IMG/VR virus record: IMGVR_UViG_3300043399_000218 | Span: 1-32,865 of that record | DNA from: a virus | Strand: one strand, 5' to 3' | DNA length: 32,865 nt | In this document: in pieces, positions 9,371 through 16,812 of the stretch | How the letters are laid out: every line of letters starts with the position of its first letter | Position numbering within the stretch: the first letter of the stretch is position 1 | Notes under the pieces: generated by a model | Seen by the model: the letters and a program-made list of their open reading frames with translations, nothing else | What the model was told of the DNA's origin: nothing | Databases searched by the model: none | Position numbers and translations under genes: made by a program

Positions 9371-10783
9371 ATGAACGCTTTCGTTAACGCAATCCAAGAA
9401 CAAGAAACTGTTACTACAAACGGTATGAAGGCTCGTAAGAGCACTGCTGATTCCTGTGTTGATCTGTTTTTCAAGATCGGCGCATCAAGGGGCAAGAACA
9501 TTACAGCAGAGTTTACTGCTGCTTATGTACAAAACAGCGATTACGCATTGCGCATTGCACAGTGGGCAAGAGATGTCCGCGGAGGCGCAGGTGAGCGCCA
9601 AATCTTCCGAGATCTACTAGTCCATCTGGAAAAGCGTGATCCGGATGCTGCACTGGCTCTGCTAGGCAAGATTCCGGAAATCGGACGTTGGGACGACATC
9701 TTTGTATTCAAGACTCCGGCGCTTAAGAGCGCTGCATACACTATGCTAGGCGATGCGCTTCGCGCACAAAATGGCCTTGCTGCAAAATGGTGCCCGCGCA
9801 AAGGGCCGGTTGCTAACGAGATTCGTGCTTTCTTTGGCATGACTCCTAAGCAGTACCGCAAGAGTCTGGTTAATTTGACCAAGGTTGTTGAAACGCAAAT
9901 GTGCGCCAAGGATTGGGATAACATCAACTTCAGCCATGTTCCGAGCCAAGCATCTAAACTGTATCGTAAAGCATTCCATCGGAACACTCCGAAGTTTGCA
10001 GAGTACGTTGCAGCCCTTGTTAAGGGAGATCCGAGCGTCAAGGTTAATGCAAATGCAATTTTCCCGCATGATGTGATCAAGGGTGTCGGTGGGTATGGTT
10101 GGGATAAGACTCAAACCGATCACGTGATTGCACAATGGAATGCATTGCCTAACTATGTCGGAGAAGCAAACATTCTTCCTCTAGTTGATGTTAGCGGCTC
10201 TATGAGCTGCCCGGTTGGCGGCTACAGTAGTGGTAGTACTACCACTTGCATGGACGTTGCAGTCGGCCTTGGTCTGTATCTTGCAGATAAAAACAAAGGC
10301 GCGTTCAAGGACTCGTTCCTTACATTCAGTGCTTCTCCTCAGCTTGTTACTCTAAAGGGTAACATTGTGGAAAAGTTGGATCAAATGAAGAACAGCGATT
10401 GGGGTATGAACACCAATCTACACGCTGCATTTGATAAGATTCTTGCCACTGCAGTCAAGAATCGTGTTCCGCAAGAGGATATGCCAGCAATGCTGTTGAT
10501 CCTTAGCGACATGCAGTTCGACGCATGCATCAAGCACAACGACAGCGCGATGGAAATGATCGAGCGTAAGTACGCTAGCGCAGGCTATGCTGTTCCTCAA
10601 GTTATTTTCTGGAATCTTAATAGTTCAGACAACGTGCCTGTTAGGGCAGACAAGAGCGGTGCAGCACTGGTTAGCGGCTTTAGCCCAAGCATCATGAAGT
10701 CACTTCTTGCTGCAAACCTTGAGGAATTTACTCCACTAGGCATCATGATCGAAACAATCATGAATCCACGTTACGATCTGTAA
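9371..10783 (+). CDS. DUF2828/TROVE-type Ro60-like RNA-binding protein
   Basis: 470 residues. The N-terminal part (about 20-260) is helical-repeat-like with RDVRGGAGER (67-76) and AAKWCPRKG, features I know from DUF2828, a relative of the Ro60 TROVE ring. The C-terminal part is a von Willebrand A domain with the metal-site motif DVSGSMS (273-279) and LILSDMQFD. Ro60 rings bind Y RNAs and the 3' ends of misfolded RNAs, and take part in RNA quality control. Start chosen from AGAAAGG spacing. It ends in a strong terminator. Codon choice is richer in G and C than in neighbours. Family call is good; RNA binding in this phage is inferred. Confidence 0.8.
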   Translation: MNAFVNAIQEQETVTTNGMKARKSTADSCVDLFFKIGASRGKNITAEFTAAYVQNSDYALRIAQWARDVRGGAGERQIFRDLLVHLEKRDPDAALALLGKIPEIGRWDDIFVFKTPALKSAAYTMLGDALRAQNGLAAKWCPRKGPVANEIRAFFGMTPKQYRKSLVNLTKVVETQMCAKDWDNINFSHVPSQASKLYRKAFHRNTPKFAEYVAALVKGDPSVKVNANAIFPHDVIKGVGGYGWDKTQTDHVIAQWNALPNYVGEANILPLVDVSGSMSCPVGGYSSGSTTTCMDVAVGLGLYLADKNKGAFKDSFLTFSASPQLVTLKGNIVEKLDQMKNSDWGMNTNLHAAFDKILATAVKNRVPQEDMPAMLLILSDMQFDACIKHNDSAMEMIERKYASAGYAVPQVIFWNLNSSDNVPVRADKSGAALVSGFSPSIMKSLLAANLEEFTPLGIMIETIMNPRYDL

Positions 10784-10789
10784 CACAAA

Positions 10790-10814
10790 TGGGCCCTTCG
10801 GGGCCTATTTTTTT
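10790..10814 (+). terminator. Rho-independent terminator of the DUF2828 gene
   Basis: TGGGCCC, TTCG tetraloop, GGGCCTA, then seven T. A strong intrinsic terminator. Confidence 0.92.
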
Positions 10815-10855
10815 GACTATCTTTAATCAAAATCTATTTTATTTGTAAAGAACTG

Positions 10856-10864
10856 TGCTATAAT
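10856..10864 (+). promoter_or_regulatory. Extended -10 promoter
   Basis: TGCTATAAT with no good -35. Start expected near 10871, eight bases before the AUAGA hairpin. Confidence 0.65.
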
Positions 10865-10878
10865 AAATACATAACAAC

Positions 10879-10899
10879 GCAAAACGATAGACGTTTTGC
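10879..10899 (+). promoter_or_regulatory. AUAGA-pentaloop leader hairpin, copy 1
   Basis: GCAAAACG (10879-10886), loop ATAGA, CGTTTTGC (10892-10899): eight perfect pairs. The same loop closed by G-C recurs at 13985 and 14806 with different stems. Confidence 0.65.
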
Positions 10900-10923
10900 T
10901 AACTTCTTAGAAAGGATTTTTCT

Positions 10924-11283
10924 ATGTCATCTACTTTTCTTATCAGAAAAGCCTATGCACTGTCAGCAATCGACAAAGCTGGTAAGCGTGTTTATTACGA
11001 TACCGACGCCCATTCTGGCGGATACCCGTACTGGAGCTGGGTCTTTAATCAGTACAAGACATTCGACTCTTTAGATAAAGTTCCTGTATTCGGGCCTAAA
11101 GATTACATGGATTACATGCGTAATGATGTAACTTGTATCGAAGTACTCGAAGTTAAAGTACAAGCTAAAGTGGTCAGTTCAACCGAGCTAGTTAGCGAAG
11201 CTAAAGCAAAAGCAATGGCCGAGATTGATAAAATTCAAAAAGAACTTGCACTTAAAATTGCCAGCCTGGAGGAAATGAAATGA
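10924..11283 (+). CDS. Hypothetical protein, 119 residues
   Basis: AAAGGATTTTTCT precedes the ATG. N-terminal half aromatic-rich (YYDTDAHSGGYPYWSWVFNQY); the last 35 residues are a probable coiled coil (EAKAKAMAEIDKIQKELALKIASLEEM). Its stop overlaps the next ATG (ATGA), so it is coupled to the NMN adenylyltransferase gene. Function unknown; a partner or regulator of NAD synthesis is possible by context only. Confidence 0.75.
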   Translation: MSSTFLIRKAYALSAIDKAGKRVYYDTDAHSGGYPYWSWVFNQYKTFDSLDKVPVFGPKDYMDYMRNDVTCIEVLEVKVQAKVVSSTELVSEAKAKAMAEIDKIQKELALKIASLEEMK

Positions 11284-12305
11284 AAAAGTACGACACGCTA
11301 GTTTATATTTGCAGGGCGCAACCCTTGCACAACGCACACCTTGAAATTATTCGTCGAGCTACACAACTTGCACGACAACTGATTATTGTTGTCGGCAGTG
11401 CCAAGCAGCCGCGCACTTACAAAAACCCGTTTACTAGTCTTGAACGCGAACAAATGATTCGTGCAGCTACTGGCCGCATTGGAGATCAAACGTGTTCAAT
11501 TCGAATCGAACACAATACTGACACTATCTACAACGACCAGGCTTGGGCAGGCCGTGTACAAGAGCTTGTAGCTAAACACACTGCTGGACTAAAAACTACT
11601 GGAATTATCGGACACGACAAGGACTCTAGCACGTTTTACCTTAAGATGTTCCCGCAGTGGCAGCGTGAAGAAGTTGAGCTGATCGAGCCGCTTCACGCAA
11701 CTGATATTCGAGACTTGTATTTCCGCAAGGACTGCAACACTCGTTTCTTGAGTGGAGTTGTTCCTAACACTACCTTTGAGTTCTTGGAGAACTTCCAGCA
11801 CACTCCTGAGTTTGCGCAAATTATTTGCGAGCGCGAGTTTGTTGCTGCTTACAAGAAGCAATACGAGAGTTTGCCCTATCCGCCGACCTTTGTTACTACA
11901 GATGCAGTAGTTGTTTGCTCAGGCCACGTGCTTATGATCAAGCGTCGCGCAGAGCCCGGACGCGGACTTTGGGCACTACCGGGCGGGTTCTTGAATGCAG
12001 ACACTGACAAGAGTGTGCTAGATTGCGCAATCCGTGAACTGCGAGAAGAAACTGGCATCAAAGTTCCTGTACCTGTGCTGAAAGGTAGCGTTGCAGACAA
12101 CCGGGTGTTTGACGCAATCGAGCGCAGCACGCGGGGCAGAACGATTACTCACGCTTTTAAGTTTGTTTTGCCAGATGGCGAACTGCCCAAGGTTAGAGGA
12201 CAAGATGATGCAGAAAAAGCACGATGGGTTCCGATTGGAGAGCTAGATAGCTCTGTGTGCTACGAAGATCACTATGAAATGATTTCTTACTTTATCGGAG
12301 CCTAA
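11280..12305 (+). CDS. Bifunctional NMN adenylyltransferase / Nudix hydrolase
   Basis: 341 residues. Residues 1-180: nucleotidyltransferase with HNAH at 17-20 (the HxGH-type motif, Gly replaced by Ala) and TDIR (141-144) in the place of ISGTxxR; this domain makes NAD+ from NMN and ATP. Residues 200-341: Nudix domain with GGF and RELREETGI (252-260), probably acting on ADP-ribose or a related dinucleotide. Same architecture as NadM-Nudix proteins of cyanobacteria and phages. With NAMPT at 14849 it completes nicotinamide to NAD+. The AGGAGG-like CTGGAGGAA in the end of the upstream gene is its ribosome site. Confidence 0.9.
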   Translation: MKKYDTLVYICRAQPLHNAHLEIIRRATQLARQLIIVVGSAKQPRTYKNPFTSLEREQMIRAATGRIGDQTCSIRIEHNTDTIYNDQAWAGRVQELVAKHTAGLKTTGIIGHDKDSSTFYLKMFPQWQREEVELIEPLHATDIRDLYFRKDCNTRFLSGVVPNTTFEFLENFQHTPEFAQIICEREFVAAYKKQYESLPYPPTFVTTDAVVVCSGHVLMIKRRAEPGRGLWALPGGFLNADTDKSVLDCAIRELREETGIKVPVPVLKGSVADNRVFDAIERSTRGRTITHAFKFVLPDGELPKVRGQDDAEKARWVPIGELDSSVCYEDHYEMISYFIGA

Positions 12306-12306
12306 C

Positions 12307-12405
12307 ATGCACTTTGTTGAACGATTGATGTTTGCTGCTGTTGTAGGTAGCGTAGTTGTTGGCACTATTGTCGGCATTGTACTCGGTTACGTGATTTTCG
12401 GATAA
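12307..12405 (+). CDS. Single-span membrane microprotein, 32 residues
   Basis: Starts two bases after the previous stop: MHFVERLMFAAVVGSVVV, then GTIVGIVLGYVIFG. Almost the whole chain is one hydrophobic segment with small residues (G/A/V). Probably an inner-membrane peptide; no family known. Confidence 0.6.
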   Translation: MHFVERLMFAAVVGSVVVGTIVGIVLGYVIFG

Positions 12406-12411
12406 TATATT

Positions 12412-12594
12412 ATGAACGAACAGATTAAAGAACGCTATCTGCTTCGATTTCGAAGGAATGAACGGGATTACAGCCCAGATCAGGCAAAAAAGAAAAATGC
12501 AGATATTCGCAAAATTGTGATGACTGACGGCCCAGAAGAAAACAGAATTGCTATCAAGGCTGCTTGGAAAGAACACTTCGGAGTTAAAGAATGA
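12412..12594 (+). CDS. Hypothetical protein ending in HFGVKE, 60 residues
   Basis: Begins MNEQIKERY and ends AWKEHFGVKE, the same ends as the proteins at 12712 and 13479. The middle is Arg/Lys-rich. Its stop overlaps the next start (ATGA). Confidence 0.7.
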   Translation: MNEQIKERYLLRFRRNERDYSPDQAKKKNADIRKIVMTDGPEENRIAIKAAWKEHFGVKE

Positions 12595-12695
12595 GCTGCT
12601 TCTTTGGCTGTATTACCTATGGTACAAATCCAGTAACAGGTGAACGAGTTTGGTATAATCGTTGTCCGAAGTGCAATAGTAAGTTGGATCGTTGA
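12591..12695 (+). CDS. Tiny Cys-rich protein, 34 residues
   Basis: MSCFFGCITYGT ... RCPKCNSKLDR. Two CxxC-like pairs (Cys3-Cys7, Cys-Pro-Lys-Cys) could make a zinc knuckle. ATGA overlap with the gene before supports translation. Confidence 0.6.
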   Translation: MSCFFGCITYGTNPVTGERVWYNRCPKCNSKLDR

Positions 12696-12711
12696 AATTT
12701 AAGGATAAAGC

Positions 12712-12987
12712 ATGAACGAACGAATTTATGAACTTGCCAAAGAGGTTGGGCATTATGTTAAAACATATTGGACTAGCGATGACAACTATAAGACGCTGGC
12801 CCAAACGGAACATTATATGAAAGATCCAGGTTTGGAAAAGTTCGCTGAGTTGATTATCAAAGAATGTATTCAGTTTAGAACTGTGTTAACTCAGTTTGAC
12901 GGCACCACTCCTTATGGAGATGGATACGAAAACGGTCTTAGAGATATGGCTGAAGTTATAGCAGAACATTTCGGAGTTGAAGAATGA
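12712..12987 (+). CDS. MNER...HFGVEE family protein, 91 residues
   Basis: Starts MNERIYELAKEVGHYV and ends AEVIAEHFGVEE; contains KFAELIIKEC. Proteins with these ends occur as multiple paralogs in many phages; role unknown. AAGGATAAAGC precedes the ATG. ATGA overlap with the next gene. Confidence 0.8.
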   Translation: MNERIYELAKEVGHYVKTYWTSDDNYKTLAQTEHYMKDPGLEKFAELIIKECIQFRTVLTQFDGTTPYGDGYENGLRDMAEVIAEHFGVEE

Positions 12988-13475
12988 ACAATAATATACC
13001 AAAAGTTGGTGATACAGTCAGAATCGTTAGCATTTCTTTTGACTCATTAGATCAAATGTTTTCTGATCCCAACAACGAATTCTACGACGAATCCGAAAAG
13101 GGAACGTATAAGCAATATGTAGGCAAAGTAGGCATTGTTGATTATTCTGAATGTAATAATTACTTTAATTGTGTATTTGTTTGCGTAAAATTTGCGAACG
13201 ATAAAGTAATCACTGTAGTGTCGTATGATGTTAGGAAGACAGATGACGACCCAACAGACATTGAATTTCTTCCTACCGATAATATCGGTTCTGATGATGA
13301 ATACCTTCCACTGACGGAAGAAGAAAAGCAATTTGCAGATAAAGCAGTTATGGCAATGTTGTCGGCGGGTAAATTTGCTCATAGTGACAGTCGAGATATA
13401 ATGAATAAGGCAATTTCCTTATCCATTTGCCGTTCCAATATGTATAGTATGTTATGGGATAAAACTTATCACTGA
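12984..13475 (+). CDS. Hypothetical protein, 163 residues
   Basis: N-terminal PKVGDTVRIVSI and later YVGKVGIVDYSE suggest a small SH3-like beta barrel. C-terminal third helical. Many Asp and Glu. Coupled by ATGA to the gene before. No family recognised. Confidence 0.75.
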   Translation: MNNNIPKVGDTVRIVSISFDSLDQMFSDPNNEFYDESEKGTYKQYVGKVGIVDYSECNNYFNCVFVCVKFANDKVITVVSYDVRKTDDDPTDIEFLPTDNIGSDDEYLPLTEEEKQFADKAVMAMLSAGKFAHSDSRDIMNKAISLSICRSNMYSMLWDKTYH

Positions 13476-13478
13476 TGT

Positions 13479-13712
13479 ATGAACGAACAAATTGGAAAAC
13501 TATTGAGTCGGTCCGGTGGTGAATTTTATGAGGGATTTTTAGGTATTCCTAATACTATCAGATTTACCGAGGATGAATTGAAAACTTTCATCGAGTTGAT
13601 TGTGGAAGAGTGTGTTAGTCAATGCTGGACTGTATCGGAAATCGAACATAAAGGATATGTTATTTCTGAATGTTCTAAAAGGATGAGAAAACATTTCGGA
13701 GTTGAAGAATGA
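13479..13712 (+). CDS. MNEQ...HFGVEE family protein, 77 residues
   Basis: Paralog of 12712: MNEQIGKLLSRSGG at the start, TFIELIVEECVSQC in the middle, RMRKHFGVEE at the end. ATGA overlap with the gene after. Confidence 0.8.
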   Translation: MNEQIGKLLSRSGGEFYEGFLGIPNTIRFTEDELKTFIELIVEECVSQCWTVSEIEHKGYVISECSKRMRKHFGVEE

Positions 13713-13960
13713 AAAACTATCACGAAATGATCCAGTACGTATCGGATCAAATTGAAAACGGCACACTGCGATATGAGGGGTGGGTAGTAGCAATGCTGCT
13801 GTCAGAATCTTACGGTGTTACCCGCAAAACCGTTCAAGAAGATCTTGAGTTTGAAAAGACGCTACGATGGGAAAAGAAGAAAGAACAGCGCCGTGCCGAA
13901 AGCCGTGCAGCACACGAGCAACGTAGGCTAGCTAATCTTGCAAGTAAATCTGCCTCCTAA
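13709..13960 (+). CDS. Basic coiled-coil protein, 83 residues
   Basis: MKNYHEMIQYVSDQIENG, then GVTRKTVQEDLEFEK, then a long charged helix rich in Arg, Lys, Glu and Ala. The VTRKTVQEDL stretch could be part of a helix-turn-helix. No family recognised. Confidence 0.75.
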   Translation: MKNYHEMIQYVSDQIENGTLRYEGWVVAMLLSESYGVTRKTVQEDLEFEKTLRWEKKKEQRRAESRAAHEQRRLANLASKSAS

Positions 13961-13971
13961 CATAGAAAGTG

Positions 13972-13980
13972 TGTTATAAT
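13972..13980 (+). promoter_or_regulatory. Extended -10 promoter in a palindrome
   Basis: TGTTATAAT inside TGTTATAATAACA (13972-13984). The start should fall within the AUAGA hairpin's 5' edge, so the hairpin would be at the very 5' end of the mRNA. Confidence 0.65.
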
Positions 13981-13984
13981 AACA

Positions 13985-14007
13985 GCATAGCAGATAGACT
14001 GCTATGC
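13985..14007 (+). promoter_or_regulatory. AUAGA-pentaloop leader hairpin, copy 2
   Basis: GCATAGCAG (13985-13993), loop ATAGA, CTGCTATGC (13999-14007): nine perfect pairs. Followed by AAGGATTTTATC and the ATG at 14037. Confidence 0.7.
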
Positions 14008-14036
14008 AACACAAACTAACAGATAAGGATTTTATC

Positions 14037-14399
14037 ATGCCATGTAGAGATTATTACGACTATCATCCTGAAGAGTATTTTAAGAGTGTGACCGAGCCTG
14101 CGCTCAAGAAGCAGGTAGCTTTTGCAGAAAGCGCACTATGCGCAGCTCTTGCCGCGCTCGAACATGTTGACAGTCTTGTAGAAACGGTAAGCCCTAAGCA
14201 AGGCGATTATTATAATTGGCTAAACTTTGCAGAAGCAGGGATTTCTAAAGAAGAACTAGTTAAGTGGCACAAACGCCACAAGATCCTTGACGAGAAGCAT
14301 CGCTCCGAAGAACGAGAAAAGAAGCGTGTAGAGACTTTGAAGAAATCTGCATTGTCTAAGCTTACCGAAGAAGAAAAAAGAGTATTAGGCGTTAAGTAA
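14037..14399 (+). CDS. Hypothetical protein, 120 residues
   Basis: Start at 14037, after AAGGATTTTATC; an in-frame ATG at 14004 lies in the leader hairpin and is rejected. Starts MPCRDYYDYHPEEYF; Ala-rich helix in the middle; C-terminus is a charged helix (HRSEEREKKRVETLKKSAL) ending in KRVLGVK. Soluble, probably helical. Unknown function. Confidence 0.75.
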   Translation: MPCRDYYDYHPEEYFKSVTEPALKKQVAFAESALCAALAALEHVDSLVETVSPKQGDYYNWLNFAEAGISKEELVKWHKRHKILDEKHRSEEREKKRVETLKKSALSKLTEEEKRVLGVK

Positions 14400-14554
14400 T
14401 GGGCACTCTAAATTGGTTTTATTTGATTAACTTGGCTTGTGTTTTCTTCAGCTGGCATGTTGCACAACGCTGTGAACAATACAGCAGAGGTTGGTGGTTT
14501 AATATGATCGCAAGTGCATTAAACGGAGCAATTATTATTAGGGCGTTAATATGA
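14399..14554 (+). CDS. Small membrane protein, 51 residues
   Basis: TAATG overlap at the start and ATGA overlap at the end. Two hydrophobic segments: LNWFYLINLACVFFSWHV and WWFNMIASALNGAIIIRAL. Probably inserted in the inner membrane. A superinfection or lysis-control role would be a guess. Confidence 0.65.
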   Translation: MGTLNWFYLINLACVFFSWHVAQRCEQYSRGWWFNMIASALNGAIIIRALI

Positions 14555-14769
14555 GTAAGTACAATTTTAATCTTGCAGTTAGTGCAACCATTAACGCAAA
14601 AACTGTTGAAGACATGGTCAAAGCAGTTGTTGAAGAACAAACCGGACGCAAAGTTACTTCCGTTGATCTTAAAGTTAAAATGATAACCCAAGGATATCAG
14701 CGCGATGAGTACCAAACTCCGATTTTTGAAGGTGTAACAGTTCATTTTGAATCTACACCTGATCGTTGA
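14551..14769 (+). CDS. Hypothetical protein, 72 residues
   Basis: MSKYNFNLAVSATINAKTVE, a beta-alpha-beta look (VEDMVKAVVEEQTGRKVTSVDLKV). ATGA-coupled to the membrane protein before. The NAMPT -35 box overlaps its stop. Confidence 0.7.
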   Translation: MSKYNFNLAVSATINAKTVEDMVKAVVEEQTGRKVTSVDLKVKMITQGYQRDEYQTPIFEGVTVHFESTPDR

Positions 14770-14795
14770 CACTTAGATGGGCTAGGTGTTATAAT
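14766..14795 (+). promoter_or_regulatory. Promoter of the NAMPT gene
   Basis: TTGACA (14766-14771), 18-base spacer, TATAAT (14790-14795) with the extended TGT before it (14787-14789). Confidence 0.85.
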
Positions 14796-14805
14796 ATAAA
14801 CAAGT

Positions 14806-14824
14806 CCACTAGATAGACTGGTGG
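14806..14824 (+). promoter_or_regulatory. AUAGA-pentaloop leader hairpin, copy 3
   Basis: CCACTAG (14806-14812), loop ATAGA, CTGGTGG (14818-14824): seven pairs, one U-G. Followed by AAAGGATTTTTATC and the NAMPT start. Confidence 0.65.
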
Positions 14825-14848
14825 CATTTTAGATAAAGGATTTTTATC

Positions 14849-16243
14849 ATGAAACTAGCAAACAATCTCATTCTCAACACCGATTCTTACAAAGTTTCGA
14901 TGTTCAAACAGTACCCAGCAGGTACTACCGGTGTATATAGCTATATCGAAAGTCGCGGAGGTCGGTACAATCAAACTGTATTCTTCGGGCTGCAAGCCTT
15001 TATTAAAGAATATTTGCTTACTCCGATTACTTGGGACGATATCGAGATTGCAGACACTATCCTTGCTGCACACGGCGAACCTTTTAACCGTGCCGGTTGG
15101 GAATACATTATCAACAAGCATAACGGATATCTTCCGGTTGTTATTCGAGCAGTACCTGAAGGCACGGTAGTACCTGTTAAGAATGTACTTGCAACTATCG
15201 AAAACACCGATCCTGAGTGTTTCTGGCTAACTACTTGGCTTGAAACTGCCCTGCTTCGCGCCGTTTGGTATCCTACTACTGTTGCTACGCAAAGCTGGAC
15301 TATTAAACAAGTAATTAACGACTTCCTGGAGAAAACTGGTGATCCTTCCTCTATTAATTTTAAGCTACACGATTTTGGTGCTCGCGGTGTTAGCAGTTTG
15401 GAGAGTGCGGGCATTGGCGGAGCCGCTCACCTTGTCAACTTTATGGGCACGGATACAATTTCTGGTATCCTTTATGCTCGTGAGTACTATAACGCTGGGA
15501 TTGCTGGCTTTAGCATTCCTGCAGCTGAACACAGTACCATAACTAGTTGGGGACGCGACAACGAGGTAAAAGCATATGAAAATATGGTTCGACAATTTGC
15601 TAAGCCTGGATCTATTTTGGCTGTTGTTAGTGATAGCTACGATATTTTCAACGCCGTCAAGAATCTCTGGGGAACTGAGCTTCGTCAGATGGTTATTGAT
15701 AGTGGTGCTACTGTTGTTATTCGCCCCGACAGCGGTGACCCTGTTGTAGTTAATCGTCAGCTAGTTGAGATCCTGGGTGAAAAGTTTGGTTACACTGTAA
15801 ACAGCAAAGGGTTTAAGGTTCTTAACAACGTTCGACTGATTCAAGGTGACGGTGTTAATGAGCTGACTATCCGCAGCATCCTGGGAGCATTTATGGCCAT
15901 GGGTTGGAGTGCTGATAACATAGCCTTTGGAATGGGCGGTGCGCTACTTCAGGCAATTGATCGTGACACTCAACGATTTGCCATGAAATGCAGTTCAGCA
16001 TGTGTTAACAGTGAATGGATTGATGTCCAAAAGGATCCGATCACCGATAGTGGTAAAAAGAGTAAAGCAGGACGAGTAGAGCTTTGGAAGAGTGGTAATG
16101 AGTACGCTAGTGCAGTGTTTCGCCCGACTGGATGGACTGATAAAGGGGTTAACTGGGATCCTGTCCTACAGAAAGTATTTGAGAACGGTAAGCTCTACAA
16201 TGAAATCTCATTTGAAGAAGTCCGTAAAAACGCATCCAAGTAA
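14849..16243 (+). CDS. nadV: Nicotinamide phosphoribosyltransferase (NAMPT/NadV)
   Basis: 464 residues, the usual length of bacterial and phage NAMPT. It joins nicotinamide and PRPP to give NMN, which the enzyme encoded at 11280 turns into NAD+. Family motifs in order: TDSYKVSMFKQYP (near residue 11), YSYIESRGG, HDFGARGVSS, RPDSGDPV (phosphoribosyl site), IQGDGVNE and FGMGGALLQ. Own promoter, AUAGA leader hairpin, strong AAAGGA site and terminator. Homologs occur in vibriophage KVP40 and other large phages. The pair matches the NARP2 route by which phages rebuild NAD+ after host NAD-depleting defence. Confidence 0.95.
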   Translation: MKLANNLILNTDSYKVSMFKQYPAGTTGVYSYIESRGGRYNQTVFFGLQAFIKEYLLTPITWDDIEIADTILAAHGEPFNRAGWEYIINKHNGYLPVVIRAVPEGTVVPVKNVLATIENTDPECFWLTTWLETALLRAVWYPTTVATQSWTIKQVINDFLEKTGDPSSINFKLHDFGARGVSSLESAGIGGAAHLVNFMGTDTISGILYAREYYNAGIAGFSIPAAEHSTITSWGRDNEVKAYENMVRQFAKPGSILAVVSDSYDIFNAVKNLWGTELRQMVIDSGATVVIRPDSGDPVVVNRQLVEILGEKFGYTVNSKGFKVLNNVRLIQGDGVNELTIRSILGAFMAMGWSADNIAFGMGGALLQAIDRDTQRFAMKCSSACVNSEWIDVQKDPITDSGKKSKAGRVELWKSGNEYASAVFRPTGWTDKGVNWDPVLQKVFENGKLYNEISFEEVRKNASK

Positions 16244-16247
16244 GTAA

Positions 16248-16274
16248 GAGAAAGGCCTTTAAGGCCTTTCTCTT
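16248..16274 (+). terminator. Rho-independent terminator of NAMPT
   Basis: GAGAAAGGCC and GGCCTTTCTC form a 10-bp stem around TTTAA, followed by a short T-rich tail. Symmetric, so it can act both ways. Confidence 0.85.
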
Positions 16275-16303
16275 CATTTATATTTTGCACTAAGAATTTA
16301 AAT

Positions 16304-16332
16304 TTGACAATCGTAGCTTGATATGTTAAACT
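16304..16332 (+). promoter_or_regulatory. Promoter of the second structured RNA
   Basis: TTGACA (16304-16309), 17-base spacer, TAAACT (16327-16332, 4 of 6). No coding sequence follows for 600 bases; the structured RNA starts about 45 bases downstream. Confidence 0.55.
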
Positions 16333-16378
16333 ACAATCAGAGATTACGGTGATTAAACTAAGTCAAAAATAGTCTTTT

Positions 16379-16763
16379 AAACAGCACAACATAAGGTGTA
16401 GCGGCACCGGATAGTTTACCGCCGAGCAAGGTTCTGATGTGTGACCCGCTGTTCAATTCGCCTCTTTGTGCAGGCGGCCTTTATGCACTACCTCCTTTAT
16501 GGAGATGCCATTAAAATGACTCCCCTATGCGGAGATAACGTTTGCGTAATTGTATTGGTTGAGTTAGAAAAGATCTAACTAAATTGTCTAATGTTGCCAT
16601 AGACTCGAATGATGCCGCAGAGTCTTTAAAAGTCGCAAGTAGTGGGGTAAGGTGCAGAGCCCAGAGCAGCAGACAACCAAAATACTACTCATCAAGTGTG
16701 TGCGAAACACTCAGCGAATGTCTCTGACATTTTTTACGATGTCCCGGAAACGGGCATCGTATG
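16379..16763 (+). ncRNA. Second ornate structured RNA (about 385 nt)
   Basis: No ORF. Many perfect hairpins in a row: AACAGC/GCTGTT enclosing CACA-CAT/ATGTGTG and GCGG/CCGC; CGCC/GGCG; CTCC/GGAG twice; GTTAGA/TCTAAC; AGACTC/GAGTCT; AGTAGT/ACTACT enclosing GGG/CCC; AGTGT/ACACT; AATGTC/GACATT; ACGATG/CATCGT with CCCG-GAAA-CGGG (16736-16760). Not recognised as tmRNA, RNase P RNA or 6S RNA. No clear sequence likeness to 3820-4243. Confidence 0.6.
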
Positions 16764-16812
16764 GCTCAAGCATCTAGCGAAATATCTATTAAAAATTAAT
16801 AAAAGAAAAAAA

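Noticed and set aside
9541-10080. Minus-strand and alternative frames inside the DUF2828 gene
   Set aside because: Shadows of a well-supported gene, with no family likeness.
16379-16763. tmRNA, RNase P RNA or 6S RNA
   Set aside because: No tRNA-like ends or tag frame, no conserved RNase P core sequences, and not a single long rod as in 6S.
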